In this document: positions 26,072 through 34,720 of the stretch, piece by piece | How the letters are laid out: each line of letters opens with the position of its first letter | How positions within the stretch are numbered: the first letter of the stretch is position 1 | NCBI RefSeq assembly: GCF_030285665.1 | Contig: NZ_CP127295.1 | Coordinates: 3,348,001-3,412,000, forward strand | Origin: Amycolatopsis mongoliensis | Lineage (GTDB): Bacteria > Actinomycetota > Actinomycetes > Mycobacteriales > Pseudonocardiaceae | DNA: 64,000 bases | Direction of reading: 5' to 3' | Notes under the pieces: model-generated | The model's input: only the letters and a program-made list of their open reading frames with translations | Database searches by the model: none | Told to the model about the DNA's origin: nothing | Program-made: the position numbers and the translations under genes

Positions 26072-27088
26072 TCACGCCCAGCCGACGAGCCGCCGCTCCG
26101 ACAGCGTCCCGGCGGGCGGCAGCTGCGTGAGCGCGGGCCGCGCGATCGCGCCCGGCGTCGTCGGCGAGGTGAACCATTCGCCCTGGTCGGTCTGGTAGAG
26201 CACGCCGGCCTTGTCCGGCGCGGCGGCCACCTTGGCGATCGACGGCTCGGACCGCTCGACGAGCTTGGTCAGCTGAGGGGTTCCGCCGTCGAGGTGCAGC
26301 CGCATCAGCACGCCGTGCTCGTCCGAGCCGGCGACGGCGGACATCAGCGCCGTCGTGGCGTCGAGCGCGGTGACGAATTGGTAGGTGGCGCCCGGTTCTT
26401 CGTAGTAGGCGTAGGCGATCGCACCCGACGAGTCGGCCAGATAAGCCAGGCCGTCGCCGGCGTGCCGGACGTCCCGCCAGGTCAGCACCTCGCCTTGCGG
26501 TCCGATACACCAGTCCTCGACGTGCTGGTCGGAACTGTCGTTCGGCACGATGTCGGCTTCCTTGACCGGCTGCCCGAGCTGCCGGTAGCCGACGGAGTAC
26601 ACCGCCTTGTCGTCGTCGAAGTACAGCTTCGACCCCGCCGGGCCGAACCGCGGGTTCCGGAACCGCGAAGTCTTCTCGCTCATCGACCGCTCCGGCGCGG
26701 GCACGCTGCCGGTGCGTTCGTACCGCCGGTCGGCGGCGTTGAGCTTGAAGACGTCGACGCCTTCGTCGGTCTCCAGCGTCGCGTACTGGCCGTCGGGGGA
26801 GACGAGGTCCAGCTTCGTGGCCGGCCCGTCGAAGCGGGTCAAGGAGCTGTCGTAGCCGGGCAGGGACAGGGTCGTCTTCACCGCGCCGGTGGCGGGATCG
26901 GCGAAGACGACGTCGTCGAAGCCGGTCTGTTCGGAGTGCTGCAGCAGGACGACCCCGGAAAGATCGAGCGGTGCCGCTTCCGGCATCGCGGCGGCGGCCG
27001 GGGCAGGCGGTGTGCCGCTCCCGCACGCCGTGACCAGCACCGCGACCGACCCGATCAAGGCCGCACTCCACCACTTCTTCGTCACCAC
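26072..27088 (-). CDS. lipoprotein with TolB/beta-propeller-like repeats
   Basis: A 338-residue predicted lipoprotein with lipobox VTAC (C22). The rest is beta-rich with recurring aspartate/glycine turns (SPDGQYATLET, GPAGSKLYFDDDKAVYSVG, APDKAGVLYQTDQGEW), which suggests a TolB-like six- or seven-bladed propeller. GTG at 27088 follows AAGGAGG. No known function. The stop codons of this gene and the DUF3558 gene touch (26071/26072) with no terminator between them. Confidence 0.78.
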   Translation of the reverse strand: MVTKKWWSAALIGSVAVLVTACGSGTPPAPAAAAMPEAAPLDLSGVVLLQHSEQTGFDDVVFADPATGAVKTTLSLPGYDSSLTRFDGPATKLDLVSPDGQYATLETDEGVDVFKLNAADRRYERTGSVPAPERSMSEKTSRFRNPRFGPAGSKLYFDDDKAVYSVGYRQLGQPVKEADIVPNDSSDQHVEDWCIGPQGEVLTWRDVRHAGDGLAYLADSSGAIAYAYYEEPGATYQFVTALDATTALMSAVAGSDEHGVLMRLHLDGGTPQLTKLVERSEPSIAKVAAAPDKAGVLYQTDQGEWFTSPTTPGAIARPALTQLPPAGTLSERRLVGWA

Positions 27089-27142
27089 TGAGCCTCCTTC
27101 GTCACGGCTCAGATGCGACGGAAGATCATCCGGTTCCCTCGA

Positions 27143-27967
27143 TCAGCGGCGCAGTGCCGCCAGCTCGACCGGGCTGTGCGCCGAGAACACCGTCACCTCG
27201 TCCGGGTGCTCGCGGGCCAGTTCGTACAGCCGCTCCAGGTTCGCCAGCCGAGCCTTGCGGTCGGTCTGGACGAGGTTCTGGAACGCCGTCATGCCCGGCG
27301 GGCAGTGCGGGGCGACCGGGTCCAGCTGGCCGTGGAAGAAGTACGCGTCGCCCGCGTGCAGCAGCCAGCCCTCGCCCGTGTCGACCGCGACGCCGGTGTG
27401 GCCGCGCGTGTGGCCCGTGAGCGGGACCAGCAGGATCTCCTCCGGCAGGCCCTTGAGCGACCGGACCGCCTCGAAGCCGAACCACGGCTCGCCCGGCTCG
27501 TCGTAGGTGCTCCACAGCGGGCGGTGCGCGAACTGGGCCGCGCGGTAGCGGTTCTTCTCGGCCGCGTTCGACGGCGACGTCGCCGCCCGGTGCTCCTCCG
27601 CCCGGACGTGCACGACGGCGTTCGGGAAGTCGGCCAGCCCGCCCGCGTGGTCGACGTCGAGGTGCGTCGCGACGACGTGCCGGACGTCGGCGGGGTCGAG
27701 CCCGAGCGCCTTGATCTGCGCGACCGCCGTTTCGGCGGCTTCGAGCCGGGCGCCGACCATCGCCATGAACGGCCGGCCCAGCCACTCGCCGGGGCGGGCC
27801 ACGGCCTGGCTGCCGAACCCGGTGTCGACCAGCACCAGGCTGTCGCCGGTCTCGATCAGCAGGCAGTGCGCGACCAGTTCCGCCCGCCGCAGCAGGCCGG
27901 GCTCGCCGTCGAGCAGCTTGCCGCCCGCCGGGCGCATCGATCCGCAGTTCAGGTGGTGCACCTTCAT
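27143..27967 (-). CDS. metallo-beta-lactamase-fold hydrolase, paralog 2
   Basis: A 274-residue MBL-fold enzyme. The metal motif is T-H102-L-D104-V-D106-H107, with Asp where most families have the second His. GHTRGHTGVAV, HAGDAYFFHGQ and FSAHS supply later ligands. The start MKVHHLNCGSMRP is almost identical to its upstream neighbour, so the pair is a tandem duplication. The protein is closest in outline to quorum-quenching-lactonase-like MBL proteins. ATG at 27967 overlaps the stop of paralog 1 (ATGA). Substrate unknown; the TetR at the head of the operon probably responds to it. Confidence 0.88.
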   Translation of the reverse strand: MKVHHLNCGSMRPAGGKLLDGEPGLLRRAELVAHCLLIETGDSLVLVDTGFGSQAVARPGEWLGRPFMAMVGARLEAAETAVAQIKALGLDPADVRHVVATHLDVDHAGGLADFPNAVVHVRAEEHRAATSPSNAAEKNRYRAAQFAHRPLWSTYDEPGEPWFGFEAVRSLKGLPEEILLVPLTGHTRGHTGVAVDTGEGWLLHAGDAYFFHGQLDPVAPHCPPGMTAFQNLVQTDRKARLANLERLYELAREHPDEVTVFSAHSPVELAALRR

Positions 27968-28863
27968 ACCCTGCTCCTGCTCGTTTTTCGGGGGTCCGGG
28001 TGGCGAAGCCCCCGGCCCGGGGCGAAGCCCCGCTTGGCACGGAGGCTCAGCCGGAGGAACTCGGTCTCGTCGTGCGCGGCGAAGACGGTGACCTCGCCGC
28101 CGTGCTCCTGAACAAGCTGGCGCAGGCGGCGGTGATTGTCCAGCCGGGCGCCCTTCACCGTCTCCATGTGGCCCTCGAACCACTTCAGGCCCGGCGGGCA
28201 GTGCGGGGCCTCCGGGTCGACCTGGCCGTGGAAGAAGTACGAGTCACCGGCGTTGAGCAGCCAGCCGTCGCCCGTGTCGACGGCGACCCCGGCGTGCCCG
28301 CGCGTGTGCCCGGAGAGCGGGACCAGCAGGATCTCCGGCGGCAGGCCGTCGAGCTGCCGGACGGCGCCGAACCCGAACCACGCTTCGCCGGTGTCCGCAT
28401 AGGACGTCCACTGTGGACCATGGGCGAACTGGATCGTGCGGTAGCGGCCGCGCTCGGCGGCGTCGCGAGGCTCCTGGAACGCCCGCAGCTCTTCGGCGTA
28501 GACGTGCACGCGCGCCCACGGGAAGTCGATGAGCCCGCCGGCGTGGTCGAGGTCGAGGTGGGTCAGCACGATGTCGCGGACGTCCGCCGGGTCGAAGCCG
28601 AGCGCGCGGATCTGCGCGATCGCGGTCTGCGCGGGATCTTCGACCGGGTTGGACTGGCGGACGAAACCCGCGCCCAGCCAGGCGTTCCGGTCGACGGCGG
28701 CCGGCGTGCCCATGCCGGTCTCGACGAGCACGAGACCCGTGTCCGTCTCGAGGAGCAGGCAGTGGCAGACCATGGTGGCGCGCCGGAGCAGGCCCGGCCG
28801 GCCGTCGATCAGCTTGCCGCCGAGCGGGCGCATGGTGCCGCAGTTCAGGTGGTGGACGCGCAT
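27964..28863 (-). CDS. metallo-beta-lactamase-fold hydrolase, paralog 1
   Basis: A 299-residue MBL-fold enzyme, paralog of the next gene. It has the same variant metal motif (THLDLDHAGG), SGHTRGHAGV, NAGDSYFFHGQ and FAAHD. Compared with the paralog it carries about 25 extra C-terminal residues (from RAKRGFAPGRG), encoded by a GC-rich hairpin repeat. The ATG at 28863 shares one base with the TetR stop. The three genes form one operon. The active site is complete apart from the Asp-for-His change shared by both copies. Confidence 0.88.
   Translation of the reverse strand: MRVHHLNCGTMRPLGGKLIDGRPGLLRRATMVCHCLLLETDTGLVLVETGMGTPAAVDRNAWLGAGFVRQSNPVEDPAQTAIAQIRALGFDPADVRDIVLTHLDLDHAGGLIDFPWARVHVYAEELRAFQEPRDAAERGRYRTIQFAHGPQWTSYADTGEAWFGFGAVRQLDGLPPEILLVPLSGHTRGHAGVAVDTGDGWLLNAGDSYFFHGQVDPEAPHCPPGLKWFEGHMETVKGARLDNHRRLRQLVQEHGGEVTVFAAHDETEFLRLSLRAKRGFAPGRGLRHPDPRKTSRSRV
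28002..28032. repeat. GC-rich hairpin repeat inside the 3' end of a gene
   Basis: GGCGAAGCCCC occurs twice as a direct repeat (28002 and 28021) and CGGGGCGAAGCCCCG (28018-28032) is a perfect hairpin. It encodes the C-terminal tail of MBL paralog 1. A similar stretch encodes the N-terminus of the ABC-2 permease near 10090-10150. Confidence 0.6.
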
Positions 28864-29441
28864 CAGGAGAGCTCCCGGTCGAGGGTGGCGTGCAGGTGGG
28901 TGGCGACGGCGCGCAGCGGTGCGACGTCTCGGCGGGTGCGGGCCAGCAGCAGCCCGCCTTCGATCGCGGCGAGCACGACGGTGGCCAGCTCGTCCGCGCG
29001 ATCGGCCGGAAGCCGGTGTCCCGCAAGGTGTTCTTTCAGGATTTCGTGCCACGACGAATAGCCGTCGGCGCAGGCTTCGCGGATCGGCTCGCTTTCCGCC
29101 GCGGCGTCGAGCGCGACCGTCGCGAGTGGACACCCGCGCTGGAAGTCCGACTCGGTCAGGAAGCCCGCGAGCGCTTCGACGGCGCGGTCGACCGCGGTCA
29201 CGGCGTCGGGCGCGTCGCGCAGGATCGCTTCGAGGAGCGCGCCCGTGCGCTCGCCGGAAAGCCGGACGGCCTCGGCGGCGAGCTGCTCCTTGCCGCCGGG
29301 GAAGTGGAAGTAGAGCGACCCCTTGGGCGCGCCCCCGGCCGTGGTCAGCTGGGTGAGGCCGGTGGCGTGGTAGCCCTGGGTCTGGAACAGGTCGGCGGCG
29401 GTGTCGAGCATCCGCTGCCGCGTGTCGGTGCGACGGACCAT
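28863..29441 (-). CDS. TetR-family regulator, LmrA/YxaF type
   Basis: A 192-residue regulator with the HTH at about 10-55 (DLFQTQGYHATGLTQLTTAG, PKGSLYFHFPGGKEQL) and the C-terminal domain of the LmrA/YxaF group (GFLTESDFQRGCPLATVALD). The cysteine in RGCPL is typical of the group. It heads the operon with the two MBL genes. A symmetrical element, possibly its operator, lies in the 66-bp space before the divergent epimerase gene. Confidence 0.93.
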   Translation of the reverse strand: MVRRTDTRQRMLDTAADLFQTQGYHATGLTQLTTAGGAPKGSLYFHFPGGKEQLAAEAVRLSGERTGALLEAILRDAPDAVTAVDRAVEALAGFLTESDFQRGCPLATVALDAAAESEPIREACADGYSSWHEILKEHLAGHRLPADRADELATVVLAAIEGGLLLARTRRDVAPLRAVATHLHATLDRELS

Positions 29442-29460
29442 GACACCGACTGTAGCTCAA

Positions 29461-29484
29461 ACTATGACGACCGGTCTAGTTAGT
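29461..29484. promoter_or_regulatory. possible LmrA-type operator
   Basis: GACCGGTC (29469-29476) is a perfect palindrome flanked by ACTA on the left and TAGT on the right. Located between the tetR-MBL operon and the divergent aldose epimerase gene. Family operators are of similar size and A+T-flanked. Confidence 0.45.
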
Positions 29485-29507
29485 TCGAGTCTCGGTAAGG
29501 TCGTCGC

Positions 29508-30413
29508 ATGGGCAACCCGACCGGTCAGCAGTTCGAGATCACCCGCGGCAACGCGCGCGCCGTCGTCACCGAGATCGGCGCGGGGCTGCGCGCGTTCGAG
29601 GTCGGCGGGGTGCCGTACGTCGAGGAGTTCCCCGAAGACGCGAAGCCGCCGAAGGGGGCCGGGCAGGTGCTGCTGCCCTGGCCGAACCGGACCAAGGCCG
29701 GCCAGTGGACGTTCCAGGGCGAGAAGCAGCAGCTCGAGATCACCGAGGAGGCGCGCGGCAACGCCATCCACGGCCTGACCCGCCACCTCGAGTGGGAGCT
29801 GCTGGAGCACGCCGAGTCGTCGATCACCCTGGCCGTCGACGTCGAGGTGCAGCCGGGCTGGCCGGTGCCGCTGCGCGCGACCGTCACCTACGAAGTCGCG
29901 CCGCGCGAACTGACCGTAACCCACGAGATCCGCAACGAAGGCGAGCAGCCGATCGGCGTCGGCGTCGGGACGCACCCGTACTTCCGGATCGGCGACGTCC
30001 CGACCGACGAGCTGACCCTCACGCTGCCCGCGAGCCGCGTCCGGCCTTACCTGGGCGACGAGCAGATGCCGTACGCGCCCGAGCAGGACGTCGAGGGCAC
30101 CGAGTACGACTTCCGCGCCGGCCGGGTGCTGGCGGACGTCGACCTGGACACGGCGTTCGGCGGGCTTTCGGCGGCTTCGGACGGAACGCACCACTTCGTC
30201 CTGGGCCACGAGGACCAGCGGCTGGTGGTCTGGACCGGCCCGGACTTCCACTGGGCGCAGGTGTTCACCCCGGACGACCTGGTCGGGCGCGGCCGCGCGG
30301 TCGCCGTCGAGCCGATGACCTGCCCGGCGGACGCCCTCAACACGGGCACCCACCTGATCGAGCTCGAGCCGGCGTCGTCGTGGTCGGGCAGCTGGGGCAT
30401 CCGGGTCGGGTGA
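29508..30413 (+). CDS. aldose 1-epimerase family protein
   Basis: A 301-residue galactose-mutarotase-fold enzyme that interconverts sugar anomers. The catalytic histidine lies in GVGVGTHPYFRIG and the general base glutamate in VAVEPMTCPADALNTG; LLPWPNRTKAGQW and NAIHGLTRH are also family motifs. It matches the actinobacterial GalM-like group rather than classic GalM. ATG at 29508. The TGA overlaps the GNAT start (GTGA), so the two are cotranscribed. The true sugar is not evident. Confidence 0.9.
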   Translation: MGNPTGQQFEITRGNARAVVTEIGAGLRAFEVGGVPYVEEFPEDAKPPKGAGQVLLPWPNRTKAGQWTFQGEKQQLEITEEARGNAIHGLTRHLEWELLEHAESSITLAVDVEVQPGWPVPLRATVTYEVAPRELTVTHEIRNEGEQPIGVGVGTHPYFRIGDVPTDELTLTLPASRVRPYLGDEQMPYAPEQDVEGTEYDFRAGRVLADVDLDTAFGGLSAASDGTHHFVLGHEDQRLVVWTGPDFHWAQVFTPDDLVGRGRAVAVEPMTCPADALNTGTHLIELEPASSWSGSWGIRVG

Positions 30414-30871
30414 GGCGGCTGGGCGTCGCGGACGCGGGCGAAGTGCTGACGCTGCAGCGCGCGGCGTACGTCACCGAAGCCCGCGCGCACGACGACTGGA
30501 ACCTGCCGCCCCTGTTGGAGACCCTCGATGAGACGCGGGCGGCGCTTTCGTCGTGCCTGTCCTGGGGCATCCGGGAGAACGACCGGTTGGTCGCGTCGGT
30601 GCGCCTGACGGTGACCCGGCACGTCGGCGTGATCGGCAGGCTGGTCGTGGCGCCCGACCGGCAGGGGGCGGGCCTCGGCAGCCGGCTGCTGCTGGCGGCG
30701 GAGTCGATGGCCCCGCCGTCGGTGACGCTGTTCCGGCTCTTCACCGGCTCGAAAAGCGCGGGGCCGCTGCACCTGTACGCGAAGCACGGCTACCGCGAGA
30801 CGCACCGGACGCCGGAGAACAACCACGAACTGGTGCACTTGGAGAAGGCCCGCGTGCGGCCGTCCGAGTGA
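30410..30871 (+). CDS. GNAT-family N-acetyltransferase
   Basis: A 153-residue acetyl-CoA-dependent acyltransferase. The acetyl-CoA pyrophosphate loop is RLVVAPDRQGAGLGSRLL, and the C-terminal YAKHGYRET strand is typical. The start MRRLGVADAGEVLTLQRAAYV matches the short N-terminus of single-domain GNATs. GTG at 30410 overlaps the epimerase stop by 4 bases. The acceptor is unknown. Confidence 0.88.
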   Translation: MRRLGVADAGEVLTLQRAAYVTEARAHDDWNLPPLLETLDETRAALSSCLSWGIRENDRLVASVRLTVTRHVGVIGRLVVAPDRQGAGLGSRLLLAAESMAPPSVTLFRLFTGSKSAGPLHLYAKHGYRETHRTPENNHELVHLEKARVRPSE

Positions 30872-30891
30872 GTTCGTTAGCGTGGCGAACT

Positions 30892-32109
30892 ATGGCGAAG
30901 GCAATTGTCGGGGGCCATGTCGTCCCCATCGACGGTGATCCCATCGAAGGCGGCACGGTCCTGATCGACGACGGCAAGATCGTCGCGGTCGGCACCGAGG
31001 CCGACGTCGACATCCCGGAGGACGCCGAACTGGTCGACGCGGCGGGCACCTGGGTGCTGCCCGGCTTCATCGACGCCCACGCGCACCTCGGGGTGCACGA
31101 GGAGGGCGAGGGCTGGGCCGGCAACGACACCAACGAGATGACCGACCCGAACGGCGCCCGCTTCCGCGCGATCGACGGCATCGACCCCTACGAGTCCGGC
31201 TTCGACGACGCGCTGGCCGGCGGCGTCACGAGCGTGGTCATCAAGCCCGGGTCGGGCAACCCGATCGGCGGCCAGACGATCGGCGTCAAGACCTGGGGCC
31301 GCAGCATCCTCGACATGGTCTTCGCGGAGCACGTCAGCGTGAAGAGCGCGCTCGGCGAGAACCCGAAGCGCGTGTACGGGGAGAAGAAGCAGACGCCGTC
31401 GACCCGGCTGGGCGTCGCGGCGATCCTGCGCGAGGCGTTCACCAAGGCCCGCAACTACCAGGCGAAGCGCGCGCACGCGGAGTCCGAGGGCAAGCCGCAC
31501 GAGGTCGACCTGACGCTGGAGACGCTGTCGAAGGTCCTCGACGGCGAGCTGTACTGGGACCAGCACGTCCACCGCGCGGACGACATCGTGACGGCGCTGC
31601 GGCTGGCCGACGAGTTCGGCTACAAGCTGGTGATCAACCACGGCACCGAAGGCCACCTGATCGCGGACCTGCTCGCCGAGCGCGACGTCCCGGTGATCCT
31701 GGGGCCGCTGTTCACCACGAAGTCCAAGGTGGAGGTGCGCAACCGGACCTTGCGTTCGGCCGGCATCCTGGCGCGGGCGGGCGTGAAGATCGCGATCACG
31801 ACGGACCACCCGGTGATCCCGATCAACTTCCTGGTCTACCAGGCAGCCCTGGCGGTCAAGGACGGCCTCGACCCGGCGACGGCGCTTCGCTCGCTGACCG
31901 TGAACCCGGCCTCGATGCTGGGCCTCGACGGCCAGATCGGCTCGCTGAAGCCCGGCCTGGACGCGGACGTGGTGCTGTGGAGCGGCGACCCGCTCGATGT
32001 GATGAACCGCGCGCTGCGCGTGTTCGTCCGGGGCGATGAGGTGTATCACTTCGACGAGACGCTCGGCGAGGGCGTCTCGAAGGACCGGCGGTACCGCGAG
32101 GCCCGCTGA
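30892..32109 (+). CDS. amidohydrolase (imidazolonepropionase/dihydroorotase-like)
   Basis: A 405-residue cytoplasmic amidohydrolase. FIDAHAHLG carries the first two metal histidines, the lysine and later His ligands are in VVINHGTEGH, and the acid in ITTDHPVIP. The C-terminal TVNPASMLGLDGQIGSLKPGLDADVVLWSGDP is the usual small beta-domain. There is no signal peptide, unlike the amidohydrolase at 1777. ATG at 30892 starts 20 bases after the GNAT stop, so it may be in the same operon. Substrate not known. Confidence 0.9.
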   Translation: MAKAIVGGHVVPIDGDPIEGGTVLIDDGKIVAVGTEADVDIPEDAELVDAAGTWVLPGFIDAHAHLGVHEEGEGWAGNDTNEMTDPNGARFRAIDGIDPYESGFDDALAGGVTSVVIKPGSGNPIGGQTIGVKTWGRSILDMVFAEHVSVKSALGENPKRVYGEKKQTPSTRLGVAAILREAFTKARNYQAKRAHAESEGKPHEVDLTLETLSKVLDGELYWDQHVHRADDIVTALRLADEFGYKLVINHGTEGHLIADLLAERDVPVILGPLFTTKSKVEVRNRTLRSAGILARAGVKIAITTDHPVIPINFLVYQAALAVKDGLDPATALRSLTVNPASMLGLDGQIGSLKPGLDADVVLWSGDPLDVMNRALRVFVRGDEVYHFDETLGEGVSKDRRYREAR

Positions 32110-32112
32110 GTT

Positions 32113-32157
32113 TCGGACGGCACGCCGGTAACCGGGCGGTTCCGGCGTGCCGTCCGA
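32113..32157. terminator. bidirectional hairpin between convergent genes
   Basis: TCGGACGGCACGCCGG and its complement, 16 bp, with an inner AACCG/CGGTT stem that makes the hairpin nearly continuous. It fills the space between the amidohydrolase stop and the Uma2 stop. Confidence 0.88.
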
Positions 32158-32763
32158 TCAGTCGAGGAGCGCGTTCAGGTCGATCTTGACCGGGAACGGG
32201 ACTTCGGTGGTGAAGGTGCCGGTGACCGCTGAGGCGTCCTGGTAACCGAATTCGCCGGCTTGGTGGCACGCGACCAGTGAGACTGGCTCGGAGATGTCGA
32301 CGATCCAGTAGTGCGGGATTCCTGCGTCGGCGTACTCGTCGTGTTTGACGTGGTAGTCGGTGCGCTTCGAGCCCGGCGACACGATTTCGACGACGATGGC
32401 TACCTCTTCCGCCCGGAGCATGGTGCGGTCTTCGCGAATGCGGGCAACCCCGGCTCTCTCGACGATGAGCAGATCCGGGCGGCGGGAAAAGCCCGGTCTG
32501 CCCGGGGGAGCCAGACCGAGGTTCACGTCGGTCTCGGGCAGAACGCGGAGATGGTTCGGCAACTGGCCGGCGAGTTGCTGCCCCAGTTCGAAGACCACGA
32601 TGTTGTGGTCGGCAATAGGGCTGGGTGACATCACGATGCGGCCTTCCACAAGCTCGGTGAAACCTGAGTCGGTTTCACCGAGTTCCGCGTACTCCTCGAT
32701 CGTCAGCAGGTGATCGGGGATCTCCCACCGGCGAGCGGGGCGCGGCTGGGGAAGTGCAGTCAC
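32158..32763 (-). CDS. Uma2-family (DUF820) putative restriction-endonuclease-fold protein
   Basis: A 201-residue PD-(D/E)XK-fold protein. The ELVEGRIVMSPSP strand, RRPDLLIVE and VVEIVSPGSKRTDYHVKHDEY contain the catalytic acids and the lysine region of Uma2 proteins. The family is widespread and multicopy in actinobacteria and cyanobacteria; its role is unclear. GTG at 32763 follows AGGAGTAGCT. GC content and third-position bias look lower here than in neighbouring genes, which may point to later acquisition. No partner gene is adjacent. Confidence 0.86.
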   Translation of the reverse strand: MTALPQPRPARRWEIPDHLLTIEEYAELGETDSGFTELVEGRIVMSPSPIADHNIVVFELGQQLAGQLPNHLRVLPETDVNLGLAPPGRPGFSRRPDLLIVERAGVARIREDRTMLRAEEVAIVVEIVSPGSKRTDYHVKHDEYADAGIPHYWIVDISEPVSLVACHQAGEFGYQDASAVTGTFTTEVPFPVKIDLNALLD

Positions 32764-32859
32764 AGCTACTCCTCACGTCGCCGGAATTGTCTCACGGTTC
32801 AAGTGCAACCATGAGTAACCGTATTTGTACCGAGCGTGTGACACCTTTCCCTCGACCGG

Positions 32860-33996
32860 CTATGCCTTCTTCAGCTCCCGCGCGATGACCAGCCGCTGGA
32901 TCTGGTTCGTGCCTTCGAAGATCTGCGGCACCTTCGCCTCCCGCATGTACCGCTCCACCGGGAAGTCCCGCGTGTACCCGGCCCCGCCCAGGACCTGGAC
33001 CGCGTCGGTCGTCACCTTCATCGCGCCGTCCGTCGCCACCAGCTTGGCGATCGACGCCTGCCGCTGGAACGGCAACCCGCGGTCACGTCGCCGGGCTGCC
33101 TCCAAGTACGTCGCTCGCGAGGACTCCACCGTCGCCGCCATGTCGGCCAGGAGGAACTCGATCCCCTGGAAGTCGATGATCGGCCGGCCGAACTGCGACC
33201 GGCCCTTCGCGTACGTCACCGCTTCGTCCAGGGCCGCCTGGGCCAGGCCCACCGCGCACGCCGCGATGCCGAGCCGGCCGGAGCTCAGCGACGACAGGGC
33301 GATCCGCAGCCCGTCTCCCGGCTCGCCCAGCAGCCGCGACGAAGACACCCGGGCGTCCGAGAACACCATCTGGGCCGTCGGCGAGCCGGTGAGGCCCATC
33401 TTGCGTTCGCGCGGGGCCGCCGACAGGCCGTCGGTCGAGGAGTCGACCAGCAGGCACGAAATCTCCTCCGGGCCGGTGCGGACCATCGTCGTGTAGAAGT
33501 CCGCCACGCCCGCGTGCGTGATCCACGCCTTGGTGCCGTTCACGACGTAGTCCGGGCCGTCGAGACGCGCGCGCGTCGAAAGGGCCGCCGCGTCCGAGCC
33601 CGCCTGGGTCTCCGACAGCGCGTACGCGCCCAGCAGATCGCCTTCCAGCATGTCCGGCAGCCACTCGCCGCGCTGCTCGTCCGTGCCGTACTCCGCCAGC
33701 GCGTAGCAGGACATCGTGTGCACCGACAGCCCGACGCCGACCGTCATCCACGCCGTCGCGATCTCCTCGAGGGCCTGCAGGTACACCTCGTACGGCACCC
33801 CGCCGCCGCCCCAGCGCTCGGCGTACGGCAGCCCGAGCAGGCCGGACTTGCCGAGCAGGCGGAACTGCTCACGGGGGAACTGTTCGGCCTCTTCGGCCGC
33901 CGCCGCGCGCGGAGCGAGCTCGTCACGGGCGATTTCCCTGGCCAGCGCGACGAGGTCCTCGGCGTCCGAATCCGGGAGCAGGCGTTCGGCGGGCAT
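32860..33996 (-). CDS. acyl-CoA dehydrogenase
   Basis: A 378-residue FAD-dependent acyl-CoA dehydrogenase that introduces the alpha-beta double bond into acyl-CoA. The FAD/substrate motifs are [18 protein letters not shown] and [14 protein letters not shown]; the catalytic glutamate lies in [19 protein letters not shown]. Length and sequence fit short/branched-chain enzymes. ATG at 33996 with GGAGGACACCG upstream. Divergent from a TetR gene with a clear palindromic operator between them, so the gene is probably substrate-inducible. Confidence 0.95.
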   Translation of the reverse strand: MPAERLLPDSDAEDLVALAREIARDELAPRAAAAEEAEQFPREQFRLLGKSGLLGLPYAERWGGGGVPYEVYLQALEEIATAWMTVGVGLSVHTMSCYALAEYGTDEQRGEWLPDMLEGDLLGAYALSETQAGSDAAALSTRARLDGPDYVVNGTKAWITHAGVADFYTTMVRTGPEEISCLLVDSSTDGLSAAPRERKMGLTGSPTAQMVFSDARVSSSRLLGEPGDGLRIALSSLSSGRLGIAACAVGLAQAALDEAVTYAKGRSQFGRPIIDFQGIEFLLADMAATVESSRATYLEAARRRDRGLPFQRQASIAKLVATDGAMKVTTDAVQVLGGAGYTRDFPVERYMREAKVPQIFEGTNQIQRLVIARELKKA

Positions 33997-34013
33997 CGGT
34001 GTCCTCCAAAGCG

Positions 34014-34054
34014 GTACTGAAAACAGTACTGTGGGCTTGGTTAGAGTACAGTAC
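34014..34054. promoter_or_regulatory. double palindromic operator between acyl-CoA dehydrogenase and tetR
   Basis: GTACTG-AAAA-CAGTAC (34014-34029) is a perfect palindrome, and GTACAGTAC (34046-34054) repeats its half-sites. Both lie in the 101-bp divergent region and overlap the likely promoters. Almost surely the binding sites of the adjacent TetR. Confidence 0.72.
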
Positions 34055-34097
34055 GACGGGCCTGGGGTGGCCGGAAGACGTAGGAGATAGTGAGCCG

Positions 34098-34679
34098 ATG
34101 CCCCCCGAACCCCGCCGACGGCCGACCGCGCGCCAGCGCGCCCTGCTCGGCGACCTCGAGGCACTCTTCCTCGCCGAGGGCTTCGCGGACTTCACCCTCG
34201 ACGACCTCGCCGGGCGCCTGCGCTGCTCGAAGTCGACGCTCTACGCGCTCGCGCCCAGCAAGGAGCAGCTCGCCGTCAAGGTCGTCACCCACTTCTTCCG
34301 GGGTGCCGGCGCGCGGATCGAGGAGCGGATCGCCGGGATCGACGACGCCCGCAAGCTCATCGGGGAGTACCTGGCCGGCGTCGCCGAGCACCTGAACCGG
34401 GCGTCGCCGTCGTTCATGCGCGACCTCGCCGAGTTCGGCCCGGCCCGCGAGGCCTACCAGGTCAACAGCCGGTTCGCCGCCCAGCGGCTGCGCCAGTTCA
34501 TCGACAAGGGGGTCGCCGACGGCGTCTTCCGCGACGTCCACGCCCGGCTCGTGGCCGAGATGACCGGGCTGATCATCGAGGGCATCCAGACCGGGGTGCT
34601 CGGGCAGCGGATCGACGTCTCCGACGCCGAAGCGTTCACCGCCCTGGGTGAACTGCTGCTCGGCGGGCTGAACAAATAG
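34098..34679 (+). CDS. TetR-family transcriptional regulator
   Basis: A 193-residue regulator. The HTH is at about 15-62 ([36 protein letters not shown]). The C-terminal part ([16 protein letters not shown]) is similar to regulators of fatty-acid and acyl-CoA genes. Start ATG at 34098 after TAGGAGATAG. The operator with two GTAC palindromes just upstream suggests repression of itself and of the divergent acyl-CoA dehydrogenase, relieved by an acyl-CoA ligand. Confidence 0.93.
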   Translation: MPPEPRRRPTARQRALLGDLEALFLAEGFADFTLDDLAGRLRCSKSTLYALAPSKEQLAVKVVTHFFRGAGARIEERIAGIDDARKLIGEYLAGVAEHLNRASPSFMRDLAEFGPAREAYQVNSRFAAQRLRQFIDKGVADGVFRDVHARLVAEMTGLIIEGIQTGVLGQRIDVSDAEAFTALGELLLGGLNK

Positions 34680-34720
34680 CGGACAGGAATTGTCAGCCTG
34701 AACTCCATTAAACTCCCCGC

